DNA of 40,168 bases from the IMG/VR virus record IMGVR_UViG_3300009506_000110, positions 1 through 40,168 of that record, one strand, 5' to 3'. Of this stretch, positions 30,372-37,334 are shown in pieces. Made by a program: the position numbers and the translations under genes. A model generated the notes under the pieces. It made no database searches, had not been told where the DNA came from, and saw only the letters and a list, made by a program, of their open reading frames with translations. The number at the start of each line of letters is the position of its first letter. Within the stretch, counting starts at the first letter, position 1. This DNA is from a virus.

Positions 30372-31856
30372 ATGTTGCGGAATCAACAGCAAGCTCAGCT
30401 CCAGCAAGAGCAGCTCTTCGAGCACGGTCTCTCGCTGGCGCGGAAAGCTCCGTACAAGGATTTCTGCCTGTACGAAGGTGTGGATGCGCGTGGTCGCAAA
30501 GAACGTGTGACCTTCGCTCAGCTGCACGAAGGTTTGGAGCGTACCCCTGACTGGATCGTGGCACAGACAATGGTGATGTGCGAGAACCTCCACAAGTATA
30601 TGGGGACGATGAACGAAACGGTCCGGGCTCTGAACTTTGGCAAGTTCCAGAAGTATGCGTTCCCCTTGGTCAGGGCGGTGTGGCCCAACCTGATTGCTCA
30701 CGAGCTCGTCAGTGTTCAGCCCATGCAGGGTCCGACCGGACTGGTCTTCTACATGAAGTTCATTTACGGTTTGTCCAAGGGCAATGTTATTGCTGGTCAG
30801 GACGTGATCGAAAACCCGAACTACGAATACTCTTCGGAGAATGTGACGGGTGAAGCAGTGGGTGCGGCTGGCGCTGCTAACCAAGCGGGTCGGGTCATGT
30901 TCTATCCGGTGCGTCCCGGTACGTTCCGTGCCACCGATGGTACGCAGATCGTGACGGATGATGGCAATGGAAACATCATTGGTGACATCGGTGCGGGTAC
31001 GAACACCTTGGACTACCGGACCGGCGCGTATGACTTCGATTTTGCGGCGGCTCCTACGGTTCAGCCCACGGCAAATTATGTGTACCGCATGGAAGCCAAT
31101 GACAACCTTCCAGACCTGGAATTGACGATCGAGTCGTCCCAGGTCGAGCCCCGTGAGTCGAAACTTCGTGCTCAGTGGAGCGTCGAAGCTAGCCATGACT
31201 TGATGGTGGTTTACGGTGAAGACCTCGAAACGCAGCTGGTCGGTGCGCTCGGTCAAGAGCTCAAGTTTGAAATTGACCGTCGTATCATCCAGCGTCTGCG
31301 CCAAATTGCTCGGGCCACCGAAGCGGCGGCTCCCGGCATCGTCGGTGGTGAGCGCGTCTGGCCTGGTAAACCGCCGAGTGGCGTTGACTTCCCGACCCAC
31401 AAGCTGACTCTGCTCGACTACGTGATGATTCCGTCTTCGAACGACATTTTGAAGGCGACGCAGCGTGGTCGGGGACAGTGGGCCGTGATCGGTATCGACG
31501 TGGCGAACATCATCGAGTCGCTTCCCGGATTCGAGTCGTATGGCACGAAGATCGAGGGTCGTGGCGTGTGGAAGCTTGGTAAGCTGAATAACCGCTGGGA
31601 AATCTTCCTGGATACGTACAATGAGGCGGATGGAACCAGCATTGATGAGAAGCTGTTGATCGGCTACAACGGTACGCAGATGTTCGATACCGGATTCGTC
31701 TTCGCACCTTACGTGCCTTTCTATACGACTCCGACTGTCAATTCTCCGAACGCTGAGTTCGTGATGAAGAAAGGTATTGCCAGTCGTTACGCGATGAAGG
31801 AAATCGATTCTCGGTTCTACACGAATGCGCGGATCGACCGTACCCTGACTCCGTAA
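30372..31856 (+). CDS. Major capsid protein (T4 gp23-type), 494 aa
   Basis: An AAAGGAGATAACG site precedes the ATG. The segment FPLVRAVWPNLIAHELVSVQ, followed by PMQGPTGLVFYMKFIYG, and the end SRYAMKEIDSRFYTNARIDR are characteristic of gp23-type capsid proteins. The N-terminus would be removed by the prohead protease. Candidate sites are L15-F-E17, L33-Y-E35 and L51-H-E53, the last just before the folded part and similar in position to T4 (after residue 65). Residues about 177-243 hold an inserted beta module (TDDGNGNIIGD, NTLDYRTGAYDFDF) like that in the proteins at 17332 and 18114. A strong hairpin follows the gene. Confidence 0.93.
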   Translation: MLRNQQQAQLQQEQLFEHGLSLARKAPYKDFCLYEGVDARGRKERVTFAQLHEGLERTPDWIVAQTMVMCENLHKYMGTMNETVRALNFGKFQKYAFPLVRAVWPNLIAHELVSVQPMQGPTGLVFYMKFIYGLSKGNVIAGQDVIENPNYEYSSENVTGEAVGAAGAANQAGRVMFYPVRPGTFRATDGTQIVTDDGNGNIIGDIGAGTNTLDYRTGAYDFDFAAAPTVQPTANYVYRMEANDNLPDLELTIESSQVEPRESKLRAQWSVEASHDLMVVYGEDLETQLVGALGQELKFEIDRRIIQRLRQIARATEAAAPGIVGGERVWPGKPPSGVDFPTHKLTLLDYVMIPSSNDILKATQRGRGQWAVIGIDVANIIESLPGFESYGTKIEGRGVWKLGKLNNRWEIFLDTYNEADGTSIDEKLLIGYNGTQMFDTGFVFAPYVPFYTTPTVNSPNAEFVMKKGIASRYAMKEIDSRFYTNARIDRTLTP

Positions 31857-31905
31857 CAGGTGACTGAAGAACTGTCACACGCCATCCCCGGAACGGCGTC
31901 TGACC

Positions 31906-31936
31906 GGGGCGGGAGTAACCCTCCAGCTCCCGCCCC
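31906..31936 (+). terminator. Strong GC-rich hairpin after the capsid gene
   Basis: GGGGCGGGAG at 31906-31915 pairs perfectly with CTCCCGCCCC at 31927-31936 around an 11-base loop. The following bases are ATCCCCTATTTG, not a classical T-run. A further CCCCGG/CCGGGG pairing begins upstream near 31886. It most likely ends or stabilises the capsid transcript. Confidence 0.65.
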
Positions 31937-31958
31937 ATCCCCTATTTGAGAGGTATTG

Positions 31959-32756
31959 ATGACAACGATCAATCGACATCTTATCGTTTCCGATCTTCCA
32001 GCTATTGCTCGTCGTAGACTGGGTAATAGCTCGATCGACGTGGAAATTGACGATGAGGATTTCTATGGTACAGGGGGAGACGCAACCGATTTGAAAGGCG
32101 ATGGCATTATTGCGGAAGCTTTACGCTGGCTCTCGCGGTATCGTCCGCGCTACGGTCTGACCGTCATTACGCTGATCCCCGGTGTGCAGCAATACATCTT
32201 AGACAATAGCGATCCCGATAAGCAATGGGGCTTCGGGGTCGTAAACCTGTTTTATCCTCGCAGCCAGCTGACGAGTCTGTCTGCCGGATTGCTGACTCCC
32301 CAGGAGTTTATCGCGGCATACGGGATTCCATCTACCTGGAATTTGTCCGATCTCTACCTCTCGCTCAGCTATTTCGAACAGTTGAAACGGATGCTGGGAG
32401 CCGAAGTGGAATGGGAGTTTGACGAATATACTCCTGGCGGGGACCAGGGGACGCTCTGGATCGCTCCAGAACCCGGATCGGCGGCAACGGATACGGCTAT
32501 CATCCAATACCAGGATGTGCTCGACGTGGAACAAATCGGATTCGAGGATCAGCCCCATTTCCTCGACTACGTTGCGGCTCGCACAAAGTATGTGGTGGGT
32601 GAGAAACGTGAGAAATATCAGCAGATTCCTGGTGAGCAGGAAGGACAGACCTTGAATGGCGATGCTCTCAAAGCTGAGGCTCAAGCTGAAATGGAACGAT
32701 TAGAATTTAAGCTGGTGGAATTTTATGGCGACATAACCCCGCCGATCATGGGGTAA
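31959..32756 (+). CDS. Putative neck / head-tail connector protein, 265 aa
   Basis: GAGAGGT precedes the ATG at 31959 (a TTG at 31956 is adjacent). The first gene after the capsid gene encodes an alpha/beta protein with SRYRPRYGLTVITLIPGVQQ followed by YIL, a pattern common to connector or adaptor proteins. It ends with a helical segment (AEAQAEMERLEFKLVEFYGD). A T4 gp13-like neck role is the best guess, on position and general build rather than close similarity. Confidence 0.6.
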   Translation: MTTINRHLIVSDLPAIARRRLGNSSIDVEIDDEDFYGTGGDATDLKGDGIIAEALRWLSRYRPRYGLTVITLIPGVQQYILDNSDPDKQWGFGVVNLFYPRSQLTSLSAGLLTPQEFIAAYGIPSTWNLSDLYLSLSYFEQLKRMLGAEVEWEFDEYTPGGDQGTLWIAPEPGSAATDTAIIQYQDVLDVEQIGFEDQPHFLDYVAARTKYVVGEKREKYQQIPGEQEGQTLNGDALKAEAQAEMERLEFKLVEFYGDITPPIMG

Positions 32757-32759
32757 AAA

Positions 32760-33308
32760 ATGACATATCCCAATCTTCATTTTCAAAGTTCCAAAGACCT
32801 TGCCTTTATCAAGGCTCGGGACAAGGAGCGGTACGGCTACCAACAACAAAGGCATCGGATATTCTTTGTTCAACCCGAGGATTTGATCCCGGTTCCTGAT
32901 CCAGTGGCTCCTGCGGACCATGCCAGAGTCAACATTTGGGGTGAGCCCGACGAGGACACATCTACTACGGATGGACCGGCAACAGCTCTCTATAGCGATC
33001 CGGTGACAATGCCGATCCATATTGCGATGGGCGAGGAGATACGAGAAGCGGATCGATTCGGATTGGATCGAGAAATCGATTTGATCGCTGTGTTCTCCAT
33101 TGCTGTGCTGGAAGATTTGGGTATCGATTATCGGGATCGGACACAAGGCCCGAAAATCGGTGATCGGTTGGACTTCCTAGCTGATGGTGTACGGGTTAAT
33201 CAATACGAATTGCTGACAGCCATTGAGCGGGACTATTGGGGCAACACGCAGTATCCGCTACATTTGATCTGTGCGGCAGTGCTGACACGGGAACCAATTA
33301 CAATATGA
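32760..33308 (+). CDS. Putative neck / head-closure protein, 182 aa
   Basis: The ATG follows the previous stop by three bases, with GGGG just upstream. The protein combines an N-terminal helical part (SKDLAFIKARDKERYGYQQQ), a Pro- and Asp-rich loop, and a beta-barrel-like part (IGDRLDFLADGVRVNQYELL). This resembles head-closure or stopper proteins in build. The stop overlaps the next ATG as ATGA. The role as a neck component is inferred from position between capsid and tail genes. Confidence 0.55.
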   Translation: MTYPNLHFQSSKDLAFIKARDKERYGYQQQRHRIFFVQPEDLIPVPDPVAPADHARVNIWGEPDEDTSTTDGPATALYSDPVTMPIHIAMGEEIREADRFGLDREIDLIAVFSIAVLEDLGIDYRDRTQGPKIGDRLDFLADGVRVNQYELLTAIERDYWGNTQYPLHLICAAVLTREPITI

Positions 33309-33664
33309 GGCTCTTCGGAAGTTCTCGAAGAGTATTTCTGATCGGTCCGCTAGCAATCAAATTTCCTTCATGGGCCGATACGAGGAGTTTTCTGAAAGGT
33401 CTGCTTCACAACTATACGGAGGGCCAACGATGGAGACAGTGGAAAGACTATCGGATGGCTCCAGTATATTGGACAGCTCCTTTAGGTTTTATGTTGATTA
33501 TGCGAAGAGTGGCAATTCCTTTATTCGATTCTGACGGATGGGATCGCAGAACTGAAGAATTAGAGGAACTGTTCAACGATGTTTGGTTTGCTCAGGACAT
33601 CAAGCCAGACAACTTCGGGTATTTGCCGGATGGAAACTTAGTCTGTATCGATTATGGAGGATGA
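33305..33664 (+). CDS. Miniature protein-kinase-like protein, 119 aa
   Basis: I chose the ATG at 33305, which overlaps the previous stop, over 33236. The N-terminal strand has FLIGPLAIKFP with K19 in an AIK setting, like the VAIK lysine of protein kinases. The C-terminus reads DIKPDNFGYLPDGNLVCIDY: D98, K100, N103 and D116 have exactly the spacing (+2, +5, +18) of the catalytic Asp, Lys, Asn and DFG Asp of protein kinases. The protein ends one residue after DYGG, so a C-lobe is missing. It may be a pseudokinase, a nucleotide-binding stub or a toxin/antitoxin-like factor. The family is seen in phages, but its activity is unknown to me. Confidence 0.65.
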   Translation: MRLFGSSRRVFLIGPLAIKFPSWADTRSFLKGLLHNYTEGQRWRQWKDYRMAPVYWTAPLGFMLIMRRVAIPLFDSDGWDRRTEELEELFNDVWFAQDIKPDNFGYLPDGNLVCIDYGG

Positions 33665-33665
33665 G

Positions 33666-33740
33666 ATGAACACAGGAATTTTCGTATTCATCCTGGTTGC
33701 GCTTTGCGTAATCTGCGTTTTCATAATCGCAGGAGATTGA
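33666..33740 (+). CDS. Single-pass membrane microprotein, 24 aa
   Basis: The ATG at 33666 lies one base after the previous stop, with TGGAGGATGAG as ribosome site. The peptide is MNTGIFVFILVALCVICVFI followed by IAGD, almost entirely one hydrophobic helix. Its 3' end contains an AGGAG that serves the next gene. It resembles the microproteins at 6930, 12825 and 15222. A coding function is plausible but a pure spacer with a ribosome site cannot be ruled out. Confidence 0.45.
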   Translation: MNTGIFVFILVALCVICVFIIAGD

Positions 33741-33741
33741 G

Positions 33742-33942
33742 ATGTATGATCGAAAGAAGCTGGGTCATCTACTGACCGTGGAAAATCAGAATCCACATCC
33801 AGCAGCGAATGCTGATTACTTCGCATTGCTAGCTGATCTACAGGGAAAAGTGATCCCTCTTCTATTCACAGAGGATCAGATCAAGGATGCTCTTTACCGA
33901 GCCGAACAGAATCCGGAAGACCTGAAAGTCCTGGAGGACTAA
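33742..33942 (+). CDS. Small hypothetical protein, 66 aa
   Basis: The ATG follows the previous stop by one base, with AGGAGATTGAG upstream. The protein has LTVENQNPHPAANADYFALL and a helical C-terminal half (TEDQIKDALYRAEQNPEDL). No family is recognised. It lies within the neck gene cluster. Confidence 0.6.
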   Translation: MYDRKKLGHLLTVENQNPHPAANADYFALLADLQGKVIPLLFTEDQIKDALYRAEQNPEDLKVLED

Positions 33943-33944
33943 GA

Positions 33945-34907
33945 ATGAAAACTGCAACCAAACTGATCGAGAGCGTTCTGAGCGGAGCTTCTGTGCAGAA
34001 AGTAGTTGAAGCAGAAATGGACAATCCTTTTAAGGGATCAGGAGCCGGTGCTCGTCAGCGTGAAGCTATGCTGCGCTGGGCCGAGATCAAAGACGAAGCG
34101 TCTCGGTTGAGAGCGCAGATGAATGATCTTGATCAGGAAGCGAAAGAGATTGCCGAAGAACTCGGAATGGTGGAAATCATCGAACGAATGGATGAGCAGA
34201 TCGCCTATCTCGATGAGATTCAGAAGAAGATCACGTTGACGACCAAGCCAAATCCAAAGTATGCACAGCTTTGGAAAGATTTGCGTGAACGCATTCTCAA
34301 CGAACTTGGGGAACAGGCAGCGGCTATTACGGCTCTGATGGATGAGATGCTGGATGCGCATTTGAAATCTACGATGAGCACGGCTCCAGTCCTGCGGAAA
34401 TTCTCGAAGGCCGATGTGAAGAAACGTGGCGTTGGGGAAGCGAGTATCGGCAGTATGCTCAAGGGGGTATGGAATAAATTGAAAAAGGCGATTCAAGGTC
34501 TGTTCAAACGCTCCGACCAGATAGATACTGATCTGGAGAAACTGGATCAGGCTGTTTCCGGTCAAGCAGAGTCTCGTCGCCCCCGTCGTCGGCAGATCAG
34601 GGAAGCCGATGCGTTCGGTTTGATCCCGGATGCGGGTGATGATCCGATGGTGACGGTCAACGATAGCAATAGCTACGTGTTCCAATTCACCGATGGCTTC
34701 ATGGCGAATGCCTACTACGATCTGGTCCGTTCCCGTTTGGCAGGTCTTGTAGTGGACTGGCCGATGATCTCTGGTTTGGCTGGTCAGCGTGAGTGGACCG
34801 TGCGGATCAGTGGGAAAATCTCGGATCGTGAGTTCGGTCTGTTGAAGGACTGGGCCAGCAGCTATGATGGTGAGCTCACTTCGCAAGGCTTATCGTGGGA
34901 GACCTAA
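33945..34907 (+). CDS. Coiled-coil protein with N-terminal LIES signal and IRE-A joint, 320 aa
   Basis: The ATG follows the previous stop by two bases. The N-terminus MKTATKLIESVLSGASVQKV matches the ADxLIExVLxG form of the head signal (L7-I-E9 then S). Even its MKTxxxxI pattern recalls the T4 capsid-targeting peptide. Residues 30-150 are coiled coil. SRRPRRRQIREADAFG (residues 209-224) has I218-R-E220 then A221. The last 100 residues are an alpha/beta domain (SNSYVFQFTDGFMANAYYD). Two cleavages would release a coiled-coil part and a C-terminal domain. Confidence 0.65.
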   Translation: MKTATKLIESVLSGASVQKVVEAEMDNPFKGSGAGARQREAMLRWAEIKDEASRLRAQMNDLDQEAKEIAEELGMVEIIERMDEQIAYLDEIQKKITLTTKPNPKYAQLWKDLRERILNELGEQAAAITALMDEMLDAHLKSTMSTAPVLRKFSKADVKKRGVGEASIGSMLKGVWNKLKKAIQGLFKRSDQIDTDLEKLDQAVSGQAESRRPRRRQIREADAFGLIPDAGDDPMVTVNDSNSYVFQFTDGFMANAYYDLVRSRLAGLVVDWPMISGLAGQREWTVRISGKISDREFGLLKDWASSYDGELTSQGLSWET

Positions 34908-35467
34908 TCAAGTATACGGTCAAAGGACCGCCCAGCGGCATCTCTTCGAAGCATAGCGTCACAGTGATGCAGCGAGCCAATATGCGAGCTGCTCGGACAA
35001 TGGGTGAGTCTTTTGGGAAGGCTGTAGCCAAACAGGCCAACAAGCTTATCAAGGAACAACGTACAGCTGAAGCAAAAGCAGCGGCAAAGGAAGAACCGGC
35101 TCCACGGATCACCTACCTGACCGAACTGCCTGGTCCGGTTACACAGTGGAAGCAGGGTGAGTACACAGCGGTTGGCGTGATGCCCAAGGGTATCAAGGAT
35201 TTCGAAAAGCTGAGTCCTGAGAATCTGGCTAAGGCGATCGAGGAACTCGGTGGGAAGCCGCGAATCTGGTCGCTTCGCCCAGCTTCTCGGGAGTTGGAGC
35301 GAATCATCCTTGTCGAGTACCGCTTCAACCGAAAGATCAACAAGGTTTATCGAAACGCTGTGTACCGCATTTTCAAAGAGCAGTTGCGACGTGTGAATCC
35401 AGTATTCGTACCTGGAAAACCGAAGGGGCTGATCCGTAGAGTGATCGAAAAGCTGAAGGGTGTGTAA
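34895..35467 (+). CDS. Basic hypothetical protein, 190 aa, GTG start
   Basis: The GTG at 34895 lies inside the previous gene's end (13-base overlap) with CAAGG upstream. The protein is very basic, with an Ala- and Lys-rich helix (EQRTAEAKAAAKEEPAPR), then an alpha/beta domain (GVMPKGIKDFEKLSPENLAK) and a basic tail. The final ATG overlap (TAATG) couples it to the next gene. A neck or tail-completion part is possible from position. No family is recognised. Confidence 0.55.
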   Translation: MGDLIKYTVKGPPSGISSKHSVTVMQRANMRAARTMGESFGKAVAKQANKLIKEQRTAEAKAAAKEEPAPRITYLTELPGPVTQWKQGEYTAVGVMPKGIKDFEKLSPENLAKAIEELGGKPRIWSLRPASRELERIILVEYRFNRKINKVYRNAVYRIFKEQLRRVNPVFVPGKPKGLIRRVIEKLKGV

Positions 35468-36135
35468 TGGCTATCATCGAAAATCTCCGTGTGCTCGACA
35501 CATTGATGCTCGACATGATTGCCTGTTACATCTCGGATGCTGTTCCGAATGTGACTCCCCAGGTGGTGTATGCGATCGACGAACGCAAATACCTGGAGTA
35601 TCTCAGTGGGAAGACGATCGCCAATGAGAATCTGAAACTGCCTCGGATCGCTCTGACTCGTGGAGATGATAATGCTGATCCGGAGCGGCAAAGCGCGGCT
35701 CGTGTAGTACGAAATTACAATGATCAGTGGTATCGGACCCAATATCCGACTCCGGTCTCGATCGATTATGAAATCGATATTTGGACGCAGCACGAATGGG
35801 AGATGGCCTATTATCGTCGCCGCATGATGATGTTCTTCTGGAATCTTCCTCCCCGTTTCCTGAAGATGGTAGTTGGTGGCGGCTGGGGCGAGAAGTATGT
35901 GGAGCTCTATAGCGAGAGTGGGGTAAATATGAGTGAGCGAGAGCCGGGAGAGGCTCTCCGAACGATTCGCTACAACTACCCTATCGAGATGAAGGCCAAC
36001 ATCTTCCCGTTGCTAGAAGGCAAATTCTTGTCTCTAGACGAGCTGTTTTACGAAACGAGCTATCCGGTCCAAGAGATTCGGTTGGAATACTATAGCCAGA
36101 CCGGTTATCTCTGGGACATCGACATTATCACGTAA
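35467..36135 (+). CDS. Putative tail terminator / tail completion protein, 222 aa
   Basis: The ATG overlaps the previous stop by one base. The protein has the pattern TPVSIDYEIDIWTQHEWEMA in its middle and ends with a strand-rich segment (IRLEYYSQTGYLWDIDIIT). This fits tail-terminator or T4 gp15-like proteins, which sit just upstream of the sheath gene in many myoviruses. The evidence is position plus general build. Confidence 0.5.
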   Translation: MAIIENLRVLDTLMLDMIACYISDAVPNVTPQVVYAIDERKYLEYLSGKTIANENLKLPRIALTRGDDNADPERQSAARVVRNYNDQWYRTQYPTPVSIDYEIDIWTQHEWEMAYYRRRMMMFFWNLPPRFLKMVVGGGWGEKYVELYSESGVNMSEREPGEALRTIRYNYPIEMKANIFPLLEGKFLSLDELFYETSYPVQEIRLEYYSQTGYLWDIDIIT

Positions 36136-36148
36136 TGGAGGTTGGACT

Positions 36149-36391
36149 ATGCTGTTCGAATTCAAAAACATGACCAAGACAGGTTACTACCTGAGCGATT
36201 TGCCAATTACAGGATCACCCCAAACCGAAACCCTTTTTGTTCGGGCCAAAGGGGCAATCTATCTTGAAGACAATCAGATCACGGCTCAGGTCGAAGGGCT
36301 GGTGAAACAGCGTCGTGCTCGTCTTCGCAAAGTCGAGGGCAAGTCGATTGTCGAATCGCCGGTTATTGTTGAAGAACCGCAGGAGGACTAA
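36149..36391 (+). CDS. Small hypothetical protein, 80 aa
   Basis: An ATGGAGGTTGG site precedes the ATG. The protein is mixed beta, with an acidic C-terminus (VESPVIVEEPQED). It is not recognised. By position, between a likely tail-terminator gene and an FN3-like gene, it may be a minor tail component. Confidence 0.55.
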   Translation: MLFEFKNMTKTGYYLSDLPITGSPQTETLFVRAKGAIYLEDNQITAQVEGLVKQRRARLRKVEGKSIVESPVIVEEPQED

Positions 36392-36426
36392 ACCATGTTC
36401 CGACACTACGGCTATCCGGAATCGGT

Positions 36427-37320
36427 ATGGTTTTCCCATACGGATTTCCACGCTATAGTCCCGGAATCCTAGGACCGGAAGAGGTTCGGGAAATCTATAA
36501 CCGGACGCGCCAAGGAATCAATACGGAGGTGGCCGTAGATGGTGCTGATCCTCGGGGCCAGACGATTCCGGTAGAAGACGCAGCTATCAATCTTCCTGGT
36601 AAGATCGTGATCTCCCCATTTGAAATTACTCCTGATATTTCTCGGAGAGTTCCCGGTCAGCTGTTGATTTTCCCGAATACGAATCCTCCGGAGCGGATCA
36701 CGAATTTCACGGCTCAGAGCGGACAGTCGCAGAAAGCAATTTTGCGCTGGACCAATCCTCCCGATACCGATCTTTACGCACTGGAGATTTACCGAAAAGA
36801 AGGCAGCTATCCGACGGGTAGGGACGATGCGGATGCAGAATTGATTGTGACTGTCTCGGAAAATTCTCCGGGAATCGGTTTGACTTATGAGGATGTCGGA
36901 CTGATCGACGGAACCACGTATTACTATGCGATTTATAGCCGCGACTTCGGTATGAACTGGAATGAGGATACGGTTCCCGGAGACAACGCGGCTACAGCAA
37001 TCTCTGCCTCTCCATCTCAGATTCTGAACTTCTTGGCATCCGATGCGGAGTCGGGTCAGGTCACGCTTACCTGGACCAATCCGCTGGATGACGATCTTAC
37101 CGAGATTTCGGTTCGTAGGAAGGTAGGTAGTTACCCAACAGATGAACTTGATGGAACCGAAGTGTTGACCGATACCAGTCCGGTATCCGGCGGTTCCAAC
37201 AGCGTTGTCGATACGATTGCTCCCGGCACGTATTACTATGCAGTCTTTCCAAAAAACTCCCTGGGATACAATCAACTCGTCACGGCTGGACGCAATGCTG
37301 ATACGGGTACGTCAGCGTAA
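36427..37320 (+). CDS. Putative tail/neck protein with two FN3-like domains, 297 aa
   Basis: Two tandem beta-sandwich domains of fibronectin type III character are visible. The first has KAILRWTNPPDTDLYALEIY and ends in DGTTYYYAIYSRD (residues about 95-185). The second has GQVTLTWTNPLDDDL and PGTYYYAVFPKN (about 200-285). FN3 domains are common on phage surfaces as adhesive decorations. The ATG at 36427 has no good ribosome site. The strong AGGAGGAC site upstream instead serves an ATG at 36395 in another frame, which runs 25 codons to a stop at 36473-36475. Either initiation is coupled to that short frame, or an indel separates true start and body. Confidence 0.65.
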   Translation: MVFPYGFPRYSPGILGPEEVREIYNRTRQGINTEVAVDGADPRGQTIPVEDAAINLPGKIVISPFEITPDISRRVPGQLLIFPNTNPPERITNFTAQSGQSQKAILRWTNPPDTDLYALEIYRKEGSYPTGRDDADAELIVTVSENSPGIGLTYEDVGLIDGTTYYYAIYSRDFGMNWNEDTVPGDNAATAISASPSQILNFLASDAESGQVTLTWTNPLDDDLTEISVRRKVGSYPTDELDGTEVLTDTSPVSGGSNSVVDTIAPGTYYYAVFPKNSLGYNQLVTAGRNADTGTSA

Positions 37321-37334
37321 TAAAGGAGAAAACA

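Noticed and set aside
30297-31400. Minus-strand reading frame of 367 codons opposite the capsid gene
   Set aside because: The + strand encodes an unmistakable gp23-type capsid protein here. The antisense frame is Arg/His-rich, as expected for a shadow.
28661-36135. Portal and large terminase among the head genes
   Set aside because: None of the proteins shows portal or ATPase (Walker A/B) patterns. These genes must lie outside the window.
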